Source: an uncultured Anaerolineales bacterium
Lineage (GTDB): Bacteria > Chloroflexota > Anaerolineae > Anaerolineales > UBA11657
Assembly (NCBI GenBank): GCA_913031335.1
Contig: CAJWGI010000076.1
Location: 1-6,530, forward strand
Direction: 5' to 3'
DNA length: 6,530 nucleotides
The notes beneath the pieces are model-generated. The model was not told the DNA's origin, did not search any database, and was given only the letters and a program-made list of their open reading frames with translations. The position numbers were made by a program, and so were the translations under genes. Positions 1 to 5,104 of the stretch are shown here, piece by piece; position 1 is the stretch's first letter; the number at the start of each line of letters is the position of its first letter.

Positions 1-153
1 CGGCAGCAATTGTCCTTCTGCAAGCACGCCATAATCCTGCGTTATGGTGGGAACGGCGACCGATTCCGGAGTGGCGCTTTTCTCCTGCTCACATCCGGCA
101 AGCGCGGCCGCGGCAATCAGCATCGCAACCACCATCAGGGTTCTTTTGCTCAT
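1..153 (-). CDS. Secreted lipoprotein, N-terminal part only (runs off left edge)
   Basis: Reading the minus strand from an ATG at 153 gives 51 codons without a stop to the window edge. The product starts with a short basic n-region (MSKR), a hydrophobic core (about residues 5-17) and a lipobox LAGC at 18-21. It should therefore be exported, lipid-modified on Cys21 and cleaved before it by signal peptidase II. Residues after the cysteine (EQEKSATPES…) are polar, as in the usual lipoprotein linker. A good Shine-Dalgarno (AGGAGA on the minus strand, + strand 162-167) sits 8 nt before the ATG and supports this start. It lies 19 bp after the stop of the metallo-hydrolase gene and is probably co-transcribed with it. 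The mature domain is outside the window, so no function can be assigned; a substrate-binding or other surface protein would fit equally well. Confidence 0.82.
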   Translation of the reverse strand, partial: MSKRTLMVVAMLIAAAALAGCEQEKSATPESVAVPTITQDYGVLAEGQLLP

Positions 154-172
154 AAAATGATTCTCCTCGGGC

Positions 173-1192
173 TCACACGCGATGATAGAGCACCGCCGGT
201 TGCTGAGCGTTCTCAACCTCCTCCAGATTAGCGACCGCCAGTTCGCCGCGCTGATAGAGATACTCAATGTGCGCGCCGGTCTCCTGCAGCGCCAAGAGCA
301 CATTATACCCGTTCACCGCGCCAAACAGGCTACGCGAAACGTCTTTGACGGTGGTCGGCTCGGCGCACAGTTGCAGCACTTTCGAAAGTCGCCGCTCGTG
401 TGAACGGCGAATCTCATCCACCCGCTTCGCGAGGTTGCGTATGGGCAGCTGGTGCCCGCCGAGGCACAGGTTCACTCCGGGCAGGTCGCGCACTTTGCGC
501 AGCGAGTCAAAGTAGTGCCCCAGCCCGACGTTGCGAGTGATGCTCTCGGGAGACTGGTGCGGGGTGATGCGAGAAAGAACGTGGTCAGCAGTGAAGAGCA
601 CGTCCGCGAGCTGCACGCACACCTGGCCCGGGCAGTGGCCGGGTACGTGGATAAAGCGGAAACCCTCCGCCACTGTTTCATCTTCTCGCAGCGTGAAATC
701 AACCGGCACAGAGTGATAGAGACCCTTTGCGAAGGTGTACATTTGCATCATCTCACCCAGCCGTTTTTCATCGAGGCCGGCGTGAATGAGAAAGGTGCGC
801 AGGCTCTTCGCGGCCAGCACCACGCGTTCTTCAAAATTGGTGAGCACGCGGCGGTCGAGCGCGTGCACGCCTATGGGCGCGCGCGTGTGCTCGCGCACGA
901 AAGCGAGACCGCCGAAATGGTCGAGGTGCCCGTGCGTGATGATGATGCGGCCCACATCTGCGAGCGATACCTTCTCGCCATGCCCGGCCTGCAGCTCGGC
1001 AAACCCTGCCAGCAGGTCATCGTTTGAATCTGCCCAGCCGGAGCCGACGTCTATCAGCGTGGGCGTGTCCGCGCCCAGCACCAGGTGCGCGTGCGCGTAG
1101 AAATCGGGGAAGGCCTGCAGCCGCAGCCGGTAAATCCGAAAGCCGCCGGCGTTAAACCGCTCAACTCTGGGGGTGTCGGTCTTGGCGCTCAT
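173..1192 (-). CDS. Metallo-beta-lactamase-fold hydrolase (LACTB2-like, with C-terminal winged helix)
   Basis: This 339-residue protein is a binuclear-zinc hydrolase of the MBL superfamily. The signature HGHLDH is at residues 87-92 (ligands H87, H89, D91, H92). H186 lies in VPGHCPGQ, D203 in FTADHVLS is the expected bridging aspartate, and H247 lies in GGH, so the full metal set is present. An N-terminal strand with LIDVGSG (46-52) is typical of the fold. Residues from about 255 to 325, after the MBL core, look like the small winged-helix domain that follows it in LACTB2-type proteins. The substrate cannot be read from sequence; members of this group hydrolyse thioesters, lactones or nucleic acids. 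No signal peptide is seen, so it should be cytoplasmic. There is no Shine-Dalgarno before ATG 1192, and a TAAAAT box lies only 6 nt upstream, so the mRNA may be leaderless. The lipoprotein gene follows 19 bp downstream, and the divergent fabG starts 109 bp away. Confidence 0.93.
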   Translation of the reverse strand: MSAKTDTPRVERFNAGGFRIYRLRLQAFPDFYAHAHLVLGADTPTLIDVGSGWADSNDDLLAGFAELQAGHGEKVSLADVGRIIITHGHLDHFGGLAFVREHTRAPIGVHALDRRVLTNFEERVVLAAKSLRTFLIHAGLDEKRLGEMMQMYTFAKGLYHSVPVDFTLREDETVAEGFRFIHVPGHCPGQVCVQLADVLFTADHVLSRITPHQSPESITRNVGLGHYFDSLRKVRDLPGVNLCLGGHQLPIRNLAKRVDEIRRSHERRLSKVLQLCAEPTTVKDVSRSLFGAVNGYNVLLALQETGAHIEYLYQRGELAVANLEEVENAQQPAVLYHRV

Positions 1193-1198
1193 GCCGTT

Positions 1199-1204
1199 AT
1201 TTTA
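1199..1204 (-). promoter_or_regulatory. Probable -10 box for the metallo-hydrolase gene (leaderless start)
   Basis: The minus strand reads TAAAAT here, followed by six bases and then the ATG at 1192. A transcript starting 7 nt past the box would begin at the A of the start codon. No convincing -35 (TTGACA-like) is found 16-18 nt upstream. The lack of a Shine-Dalgarno ahead of this ATG agrees with leaderless initiation. This is an inference from one motif and its spacing. Confidence 0.4.
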
Positions 1205-1226
1205 CCGCACGTTGCGCACGGCGCGC

Positions 1227-1258
1227 TTGCTCGTCCGCGAAGGTAGTTGGGGTATAAT
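1227..1258 (+). promoter_or_regulatory. Promoter for the fabG–tatC operon
   Basis: A perfect TATAAT lies at 1253-1258, 43 nt ahead of the fabG ATG at 1302. The best -35 candidate is TTGCTC at 1227-1232, but the spacer would be 20 nt, longer than the usual 17, so the -35 is weak or atypical. Transcription should start near 1265 and leave a leader of about 37 nt. The box is followed by GCCG, and the same TATAATGCCG string recurs at 4139-4148, which suggests a shared promoter style in this genome. Confidence 0.6.
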
Positions 1259-1301
1259 GCCGCTGCAGCATTGCCTGCGAGGGGTGGATGGCGAAGTGGA
1301 T

Positions 1302-2048
1302 ATGAGTTTTGCAGATAGAGTGGCGGTGGTGACGGGTGCTTCGCGCGGAATCGGACGCGCCATAGCCGAGGAACTCGCGGCCGGGGGCGCGGCCGTGGTG
1401 GTGAACTACGCGCAGGACGCAGACGGGGCGGCCGCCACGGTAGAGGCCATCCGCAGTGCGGAGGGGGCTGCCGGCGTCTTTCAGGCTGATGTCTCCGATT
1501 TCTCCGAGGCCGAGGCGCTCATCAAGCATGCTGTGACGGAACACGGAAGACTGGATATCCTCGTTAACAACGCCGGCACCACCCGTGACCAAGTGATTAT
1601 GCTCATGCCGGAAGAGGACTGGGATGTGGTGTTGCGCGTCAATCTGAAGAGCGCCTTCAATTGCAGCAAAGCGGCGGTTAGGGCGATGATGCGCAAGCGT
1701 TACGGGCGCATCGTCAACATCAGCTCGGTGGCGGGCATCGCCGGAAACCCCGGACAGACCAATTACTCGGCCTCCAAGGCGGGCTTGATAGGGTTTTCGC
1801 GCGCGCTGGCGCGGGAGGTGGCGCCGCGCAAAATCACAGTGAACGTGGTCGCGCCCGGGTTTGTGCCCACGGCGCTGACGAATGATTTACCGGACGATAT
1901 AAAAGATGCATCGCTTGCCGGCATTCCGCTGGGGCGGTGGGGTGAGCCCACCGAAGTGGCCGGAGCGGTGGCGTTTCTGGCCGGCGAGGCCGCCGGTTAC
2001 ATCACCGGTCAGGTGCTGAATGTGGACGGCGGCATGGTGATGGCGTGA
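1302..2048 (+). CDS. fabG: 3-oxoacyl-[acyl-carrier-protein] reductase FabG
   Basis: FabG performs the NADPH-dependent reduction of 3-oxoacyl-ACP to 3-hydroxyacyl-ACP in cytoplasmic type II fatty-acid synthesis. The 248-residue product is a classical short-chain dehydrogenase close to the usual length (244 in E. coli). The cofactor loop TGASRGIG is at 11-18 and NNAG at 89-92. The catalytic tetrad is N114, S142, Y155 and K159 (NYSASK at 154-159). The end, GQVLNVDGGMVMA, is typical of FabG rather than of a generic SDR. The frame is open upstream to an ATG at 1173 and contains an ATG at 1257. I chose 1302 because 1257 overlaps the TATAAT box and because MSFADRVAVVTGASRG begins where family members begin. 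It is the first gene of the operon; an Asp23-family gene follows 37 bp after its stop. Another SDR lies at 4298, but that one is not FabG-like at its C-terminus. Confidence 0.93.
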   Translation: MSFADRVAVVTGASRGIGRAIAEELAAGGAAVVVNYAQDADGAAATVEAIRSAEGAAGVFQADVSDFSEAEALIKHAVTEHGRLDILVNNAGTTRDQVIMLMPEEDWDVVLRVNLKSAFNCSKAAVRAMMRKRYGRIVNISSVAGIAGNPGQTNYSASKAGLIGFSRALAREVAPRKITVNVVAPGFVPTALTNDLPDDIKDASLAGIPLGRWGEPTEVAGAVAFLAGEAAGYITGQVLNVDGGMVMA

Positions 2049-2085
2049 GGCCGAAATTGTGAGCGAAGCGGAAAGAGGCGAAACC

Positions 2086-2418
2086 ATGACCCAGACGCGC
2101 GACCGCACTGTGGTTGCGCCCGCAGTGCTGCTGACTATCGCGCGCCTTTCCGCGCTCGCCGTGGAGGGCGTGACCGGCATGGCCGCTGTGCCCGGAGGAG
2201 TGAATCGGCACTTCACACGCGGCACCGGCGACGGGGTGCAAATTGAGGTAGATGACAATTCCATCTGCGCGAAGCTGTACCTTGTGGTCTCGGCCATGGC
2301 TGATATGAAGGCGGTCGCGCGAGCGGTGCAGGCCGAGGTCGGGCGCGCATATCAGGATATGGTGGGAATGGTAGTGCGTGGCGTGAGCGTGTCCATCGAG
2401 GATGTGGATTACGACTGA
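2086..2418 (+). CDS. Asp23/Gls24-family envelope stress response protein
   Basis: This 110-residue protein matches the Asp23/Gls24 (DUF322) pattern. An opening helix-strand segment reads VVAPAVLLTIARLSALAVEGVTGM (9-32). Then come a charged strand VQIEVDDNS (51-59), LYLVVSAMADMKAVARAVQAEV (64-85) and a closing strand VRGVSVSIEDV (98-107). Family members in Gram-positive bacteria are soluble or membrane-anchored through partners and are linked to cell-envelope homeostasis; the biochemical role is not settled. No membrane segment or signal peptide is visible. ATG 2086 was chosen because AAGAGG (2073-2078) lies 7 nt before it. An in-frame GTG at 2059 would add nine residues but lacks a better site. 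An Asp23-family gene directly before nusB is a recurring arrangement in Gram-positive-type genomes and supports both calls. Confidence 0.87.
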   Translation: MTQTRDRTVVAPAVLLTIARLSALAVEGVTGMAAVPGGVNRHFTRGTGDGVQIEVDDNSICAKLYLVVSAMADMKAVARAVQAEVGRAYQDMVGMVVRGVSVSIEDVDYD

Positions 2419-2420
2419 GC

Positions 2421-2471
2421 CACCCTGGCGCGCATGTGCGCGTGTGACCGCCCAAATTTGCGCCAGTGGTG
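2421..2471 (+). promoter_or_regulatory. Inverted repeat in the asp23–nusB spacer that could hide the nusB ribosome binding site
   Basis: In the 60-bp gap before nusB, CACCCTGGCGC (2421-2431) can pair with GCGCCAGTGGTG (2460-2471), with one bulged T at 2467. The right arm contains GGTG of the probable nusB Shine-Dalgarno GGTGAG (2468-2473). A competing small hairpin, CGCGC/GCGCG with loop ATGT (2429-2442), shares part of the left arm, so the two folds exclude each other. There is no T tract, so it is not a terminator. In GC-rich DNA such pairing may arise by chance, and the regulatory reading is only a suggestion. Confidence 0.3.
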
Positions 2472-2478
2472 AGCGTGG

Positions 2479-2934
2479 ATGAAAGCCCGGCGCAAAGCGC
2501 GCTGCTTTGCCTTGCAGGTGCTCTATGAAATCGACTGTAGTGGCCATGCGCTGGTGGAGACTTTTGAGTACCGGCGCGCGGCGGCCGCGTTGAGTAAGCC
2601 CCAGGCGATGTTCGCGCTCCGGCTTGTTGAGGGTGCGTGGGGGCAGCGCGCCTGGCTCGACCAGGTCATCCATCGCCACGCACCCGAGTGGCCGCTCTCG
2701 CAGATGGCTTATGTGGACCGCAATGTTCTCCGGATCGCAATTTGGGAATTCGCTCTGAGCGGGGAGACGCCCCTCAAGGTAGCAATTAATGAAGCCGTGG
2801 AATTGGCGAAGCGCTTTGGTAGTGATTCTTCCTCACGCTTCGTCAACGGCGTTCTGGGTGCGCTCGCCGCCAAAGAGAACGACGTGCGCCAGATGCTGGA
2901 GGCAAAGGTGAAAAAAGAAGCCAGAGCCACATGA
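2479..2934 (+). CDS. nusB: Transcription antitermination factor NusB
   Basis: NusB binds the boxA RNA element with NusE (ribosomal protein S10) and helps RNA polymerase read through rRNA operons. The 151-residue, all-helical product has the family landmarks in order: RRKARCFALQVLYEID (4-19), HRHAPEWPLSQMAYVDRNVLRIA (65-87), and TPLKVAINEAVELAKRFGSDSSSRFVNGVLGAL (97-129). The basic N-terminus corresponds to the RNA-binding arginine-rich stretch. Length is close to the family norm (about 130-150), with a short lysine-rich tail after residue 131. The start is ATG 2479, with GGTGAG at 2468-2473 as a probable ribosome site. Its stop overlaps the start of the next gene as ATGA (2931-2934), which points to translational coupling with the Tat genes. 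Identification is secure. Confidence 0.96.
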   Translation: MKARRKARCFALQVLYEIDCSGHALVETFEYRRAAAALSKPQAMFALRLVEGAWGQRAWLDQVIHRHAPEWPLSQMAYVDRNVLRIAIWEFALSGETPLKVAINEAVELAKRFGSDSSSRFVNGVLGALAAKENDVRQMLEAKVKKEARAT

Positions 2935-3374
2935 ACGGATTCGGCGGCATTGGCGGCTGGGAACTGCTACTGGTGGCGGTCATCGCTATGCTCGTGCTCG
3001 GCCCGGAGCGCATGGTCAAGCACGCCTATCGCCTTGGCCGCTGGGCGCGCAAGCTCTCGCGCTATTGGCAGGAGGGTGCGTCCGCCTTCCGGGAACAGTT
3101 GAAGGACATCGAAGAGGAGGCCGTTGGCGACAGCGCTGATTTGCCCAGCCTGTCGGAATTGAAGGAGCTGGCAGCCGAGATCCGGCTGGAGGACGAATTG
3201 ACGGGCAGCGTCTCGGCGGAAGCCGCGCCGGATGCGACCGCGCGGGCCGAACCTGAGACCGGGGGGCCGTCCGCGAGCGCCTCGAGGCCCGCCTCCCCGA
3301 CCGACCCCAATACTGCGTCGGAAAAACCGACATCGTACAGCGCCTGGCGTCCGCCCAGAAAGCCGACAAGATGA
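2931..3374 (+). CDS. tatB: Sec-independent (twin-arginine) translocase subunit, TatA/TatB family, TatB-like
   Basis: This is a subunit of the Tat pathway, which moves folded proteins across the cytoplasmic membrane. The 147-residue protein has a single N-terminal membrane helix (about 11-23), the hinge LGPERM (23-28) and an amphipathic basic helix (about 29-47, KHAYRLGRWARKLSRYW). An acidic region (57-90) and a Pro/Ala/Ser-rich, probably disordered tail (95-147) follow. An early glutamate (E11, GGWELLL) and LGP instead of the FGP common in TatA favour TatB, as does a length greater than typical TatA (60-90). The family is clear, but the A/B split is uncertain and one protein may do both jobs. 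The start overlaps the nusB stop (ATGA) and its own stop overlaps tatC in the same way, so the three genes are probably coupled. Confidence 0.88.
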   Translation: MNGFGGIGGWELLLVAVIAMLVLGPERMVKHAYRLGRWARKLSRYWQEGASAFREQLKDIEEEAVGDSADLPSLSELKELAAEIRLEDELTGSVSAEAAPDATARAEPETGGPSASASRPASPTDPNTASEKPTSYSAWRPPRKPTR

Positions 3375-4117
3375 GCGTCAGCGATTCCAGCACCAAAAAA
3401 CCCGCCGGGAAAATGTCGCTTATGCAGCATCTGGGCGAATTGCGCACGCGCATATTGTGGTCTGCCGCTGCGATTGCGGCGGCATCCGCAGTGAGTTTCT
3501 GGTTTGCTGAGGATCTCATTCAAGTGCTTATCAGGCCGTATGGCGGCTTGCTGCAGGTGATTGAACCCACTGAAGGCTTCGCGGTTTTTTTGCGCGTTGG
3601 CCTGACCGGTGGGTTGGCGCTGGCCTCCCCGCTGCTGATTTATCAGGTGATCTCTTTCGTTTCGCCAGGACTGACGCGCCGGGAGCGGCGCGTGCTCATG
3701 GGGGTGGTGCCGGGCGCGCTGTTGCTCTACACGGCCGGCGCAGCCTTCGCCTGGTTTCTGATGATACCGGCCGCCACCGATTTCTTGAGCAGATTCATGG
3801 CCGATATTTTCGAGGTGCATTGGACCTCGCGTGCGTTCGTCAGGTTCGTGCTATCGATAACGCTGTGGATTGGCGTGGCCTTCGAGATGCCGCTCGTGCT
3901 CATGTTCCTCGCATGGCTCGGCGCGGTGACCCCACAAAAGCTGCTGCGCGGCTGGCGGTTCGCGGTGGTGATTATCGCAATTGTGGCCGCGGCCATCACC
4001 CCGACGATAGATCCGTTTAACATGCTGTTGGTGATGGCGCCTCTTTTCGCGCTCTATCTTTTCAGTATCGTGCTGACCGTGTTCCCATACAGGGCGCGCC
4101 AACGCAAACTGGTTTAA
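3371..4117 (+). CDS. tatC: Sec-independent (twin-arginine) translocase subunit TatC
   Basis: TatC is the multi-spanning membrane receptor that recognises twin-arginine signal peptides together with TatB. The 248-residue product has the usual length and six predicted hydrophobic spans: about 28-47, 76-98, 111-135, 158-181, 196-212 and 215-236. Conserved signatures are present: MQHLGELRTR (18-27), P56 in the first periplasmic loop, and SFVSPGLTRRERR (95-107) with E105 at the position of the signal-peptide-binding glutamate. FEMP (171-174) with E172, and ITPTIDPFNMLLVMAPLFALY (209-229), are also present. It is the last gene of the operon, joined to the upstream Tat gene by an ATGA overlap at 3371-3374. 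The strong hairpin plus T tract at 4151-4219 follows its stop. Nothing looks truncated. Confidence 0.96.
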   Translation: MSVSDSSTKKPAGKMSLMQHLGELRTRILWSAAAIAAASAVSFWFAEDLIQVLIRPYGGLLQVIEPTEGFAVFLRVGLTGGLALASPLLIYQVISFVSPGLTRRERRVLMGVVPGALLLYTAGAAFAWFLMIPAATDFLSRFMADIFEVHWTSRAFVRFVLSITLWIGVAFEMPLVLMFLAWLGAVTPQKLLRGWRFAVVIIAIVAAAITPTIDPFNMLLVMAPLFALYLFSIVLTVFPYRARQRKLV

Positions 4118-4144
4118 CACAGAATTTGCGCTACGCGCTATAAT
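4114..4144 (+). promoter_or_regulatory. Promoter-like site just upstream of the intergenic hairpin
   Basis: A perfect TATAAT is at 4139-4144. TTAACA at 4114-4119, overlapping the end of tatC, is a possible -35, but its spacer of 19 nt is long. A start about 7 nt past the -10 falls at 4151, the first base of the hairpin that ends in the T tract. The TATAATGCCG string is shared with the fabG promoter. If active, this site would make a transcript of about 70 nt. It could also be a chance hexamer in an AT-richer spacer. Confidence 0.4.
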
Positions 4145-4150
4145 GCCGAT

Positions 4151-4219
4151 AGCTGTGCCGGACTGCCTGGTAAGCGGCGCCCCCCCGCTGCAGGCTAGCC
4201 CGGCATGGCTCTTTTTTTT
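4151..4219 (+). terminator. Long hairpin with T8 tract: terminator of the fabG–tatC operon, possibly a small RNA
   Basis: The arms AGCTGTGCCGG (4151-4161) and CCGGCATGGCT (4200-4210) pair over 11 bp with two G·U wobbles. Inside, CT (4163-4164) pairs with AG (4197-4198), GCCTG (4165-4169) with CAGGC (4191-4195), and AGCGG (4173-4177) with CCGCT (4185-4189). These leave a 7-nt loop (4178-4184), for about 23 bp in a 60-nt rod. One C and eight T's (4212-4219) follow, the classical intrinsic terminator ending. It lies 33 nt after the tatC stop and before the next transcription unit, so termination is the safe reading. The stem is much longer than a terminator needs, and a TATAAT box ends 7 nt before it. 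Confidence 0.8.
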
Positions 4220-4253
4220 CGTGCCTGTACACTGTAAACAGACGCTGCTGAGG

Positions 4254-4259
4254 TACAAT
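4254..4259 (+). promoter_or_regulatory. Possible -10 box for the DprE2/DprE1-like operon
   Basis: TACAAT lies 38 nt before the ATG at 4298 and just downstream of the terminator hairpin, where a promoter for the next operon is expected. It is followed by GGG, like the G-rich context after the other two -10 boxes of the window. No good -35 is seen; CTGTAA at 4232-4237 with a 16-nt spacer matches only half of TTGACA. An imperfect dyad, CTGT-N9-ACAG (4225-4241), covers that -35 region and could be an operator. Confidence 0.4.
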
Positions 4260-4297
4260 GGGCGCGTCTATGGCCTCCTTTCGGCCGCACGACCACT

Positions 4298-5086
4298 ATG
4301 GATGAAGCAAAGCCGCAAACCCTGACGCCGCCGCGACCGCTCGAGCCGCGCCAGAGTGCCATCATCGTTGGCGCGTCCTCTGGAATTGGCGCGGCGCTGG
4401 CGCGGCGACTCGCCGCCGAGGGCTACGCGCTAGGTTTGCTCGCCCGCCGCGAGCAGCACCTTCAACGCCTGTGCGCGCAGATAAACACGGCCGGCGCGGG
4501 GCAGGCGCTTTGTTTCCTCCACGATGTGCTCGCCACGGCGGATGTGCCCGCGCTCTTCCAGAAAGTGTGCGTGGCGCTCGGGGGTCTGGATCTGTTCGTA
4601 TACAACTCCGGCACACAGTACCCCAATGATGCCGATGTCTTCAGCGCCGAGAACGATCTGCACGTCTTTCGTGTCAACTTGCTGGGCGCGGCCACCTGGC
4701 TGAATCTGGCCGCCGAGCGTTTCCAGCGCGCCGGAGCGGGTCATATTGTCGGCATCGGCAGCGTGGCCGGGGACCGGGGTCGGCGCGGCATGCCGGCATA
4801 CACGGCATCCAAAGCTGGGCTGCACACTTATCTAGAGGGCTGGCGCAATCGACTGGCGCGCCACGGCGTGGCGGTCACCACCATCAAACCCGGGCAGGTG
4901 CAGACGGCGCTGCTCAAAAATGCGGACCGGGAGCGCGGCCCGATTCCCGTGGAAGCCGCCGCCGATCTTATCTGGCAGGCCATCCGTCAGCGGCGTGCCA
5001 CGGCCTATGTGCCCGCGCGCTGGGCGCTGGTTGGGTGGGTGGTGCGTCACCTGCCGGGGTTCATCTTTCGGCGTCTGAACATCTGA
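4298..5086 (+). CDS. dprE2: Short-chain dehydrogenase, DprE2-like (decaprenylphosphoryl-2-keto-ribose reductase type)
   Basis: In mycobacteria DprE2 reduces the 2-keto sugar made by DprE1, completing epimerisation of polyprenyl-phospho-ribose to the arabinose donor. The 262-residue product is a classical SDR: cofactor loop GASSGIG (25-31), YNSG in place of NNAG (102-105), and tetrad N127, S155, Y168, K172. The C-terminus, with KPGQVQT (198-204) and VPARWALVGWVVRHLPGFIFRRLNI (238-262), reads very like the M. tuberculosis DprE2 end as I recall it (RPGQVRT; RHIPRSIFRKLPI). An FAD oxidase resembling DprE1 starts 18 bp after the stop, which strengthens the call. The polyprenyl carrier and sugar here are inferred, not shown; a generic sugar or lipid SDR is the alternative. 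No clear Shine-Dalgarno precedes ATG 4298, and about 20 residues precede the Rossmann start, so the exact start is less certain. Confidence 0.75.
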   Translation: MDEAKPQTLTPPRPLEPRQSAIIVGASSGIGAALARRLAAEGYALGLLARREQHLQRLCAQINTAGAGQALCFLHDVLATADVPALFQKVCVALGGLDLFVYNSGTQYPNDADVFSAENDLHVFRVNLLGAATWLNLAAERFQRAGAGHIVGIGSVAGDRGRRGMPAYTASKAGLHTYLEGWRNRLARHGVAVTTIKPGQVQTALLKNADRERGPIPVEAAADLIWQAIRQRRATAYVPARWALVGWVVRHLPGFIFRRLNI

Positions 5087-5104
5087 ACAGCGGGGCACTC
5101 CGGA

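Noticed and set aside
452..1027. 191-codon open frame on the plus strand
   Set aside because: It is wholly antisense to the metallo-hydrolase, whose motifs are complete; the open frame is a by-product of high GC.
1173..1301. Upstream extension of fabG from ATG 1173 or ATG 1257
   Set aside because: The 43 extra residues have no match to the FabG N-terminus. ATG 1257 overlaps the TATAAT box, and ATG 1173 lies inside the divergent gene. ATG 1302 gives the family-typical start and length.
1259..1301. Riboswitch or attenuator in the fabG leader
   Set aside because: The leader is only about 37 nt, with a short GCTGCAGC palindrome and no terminator or known aptamer pattern.
3062..3820. 252-codon open frame on the minus strand
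   Set aside because: It is antisense to the tatB-like gene and tatC, with a composition rich in Arg, Gln, Gly and Ala and no recognisable domain.
4225..4241. LexA (SOS) box
   Set aside because: The half-sites CTGT and ACAG are 9 nt apart, whereas the proteobacterial LexA box needs 8, and the downstream genes are not DNA-repair genes.
4143..4325. 60-codon open frame across the tatC–dprE2 spacer
   Set aside because: Its ATG sits in the TATAAT box, it crosses the terminator hairpin and T tract (giving FFF), and it overlaps the next gene out of frame.
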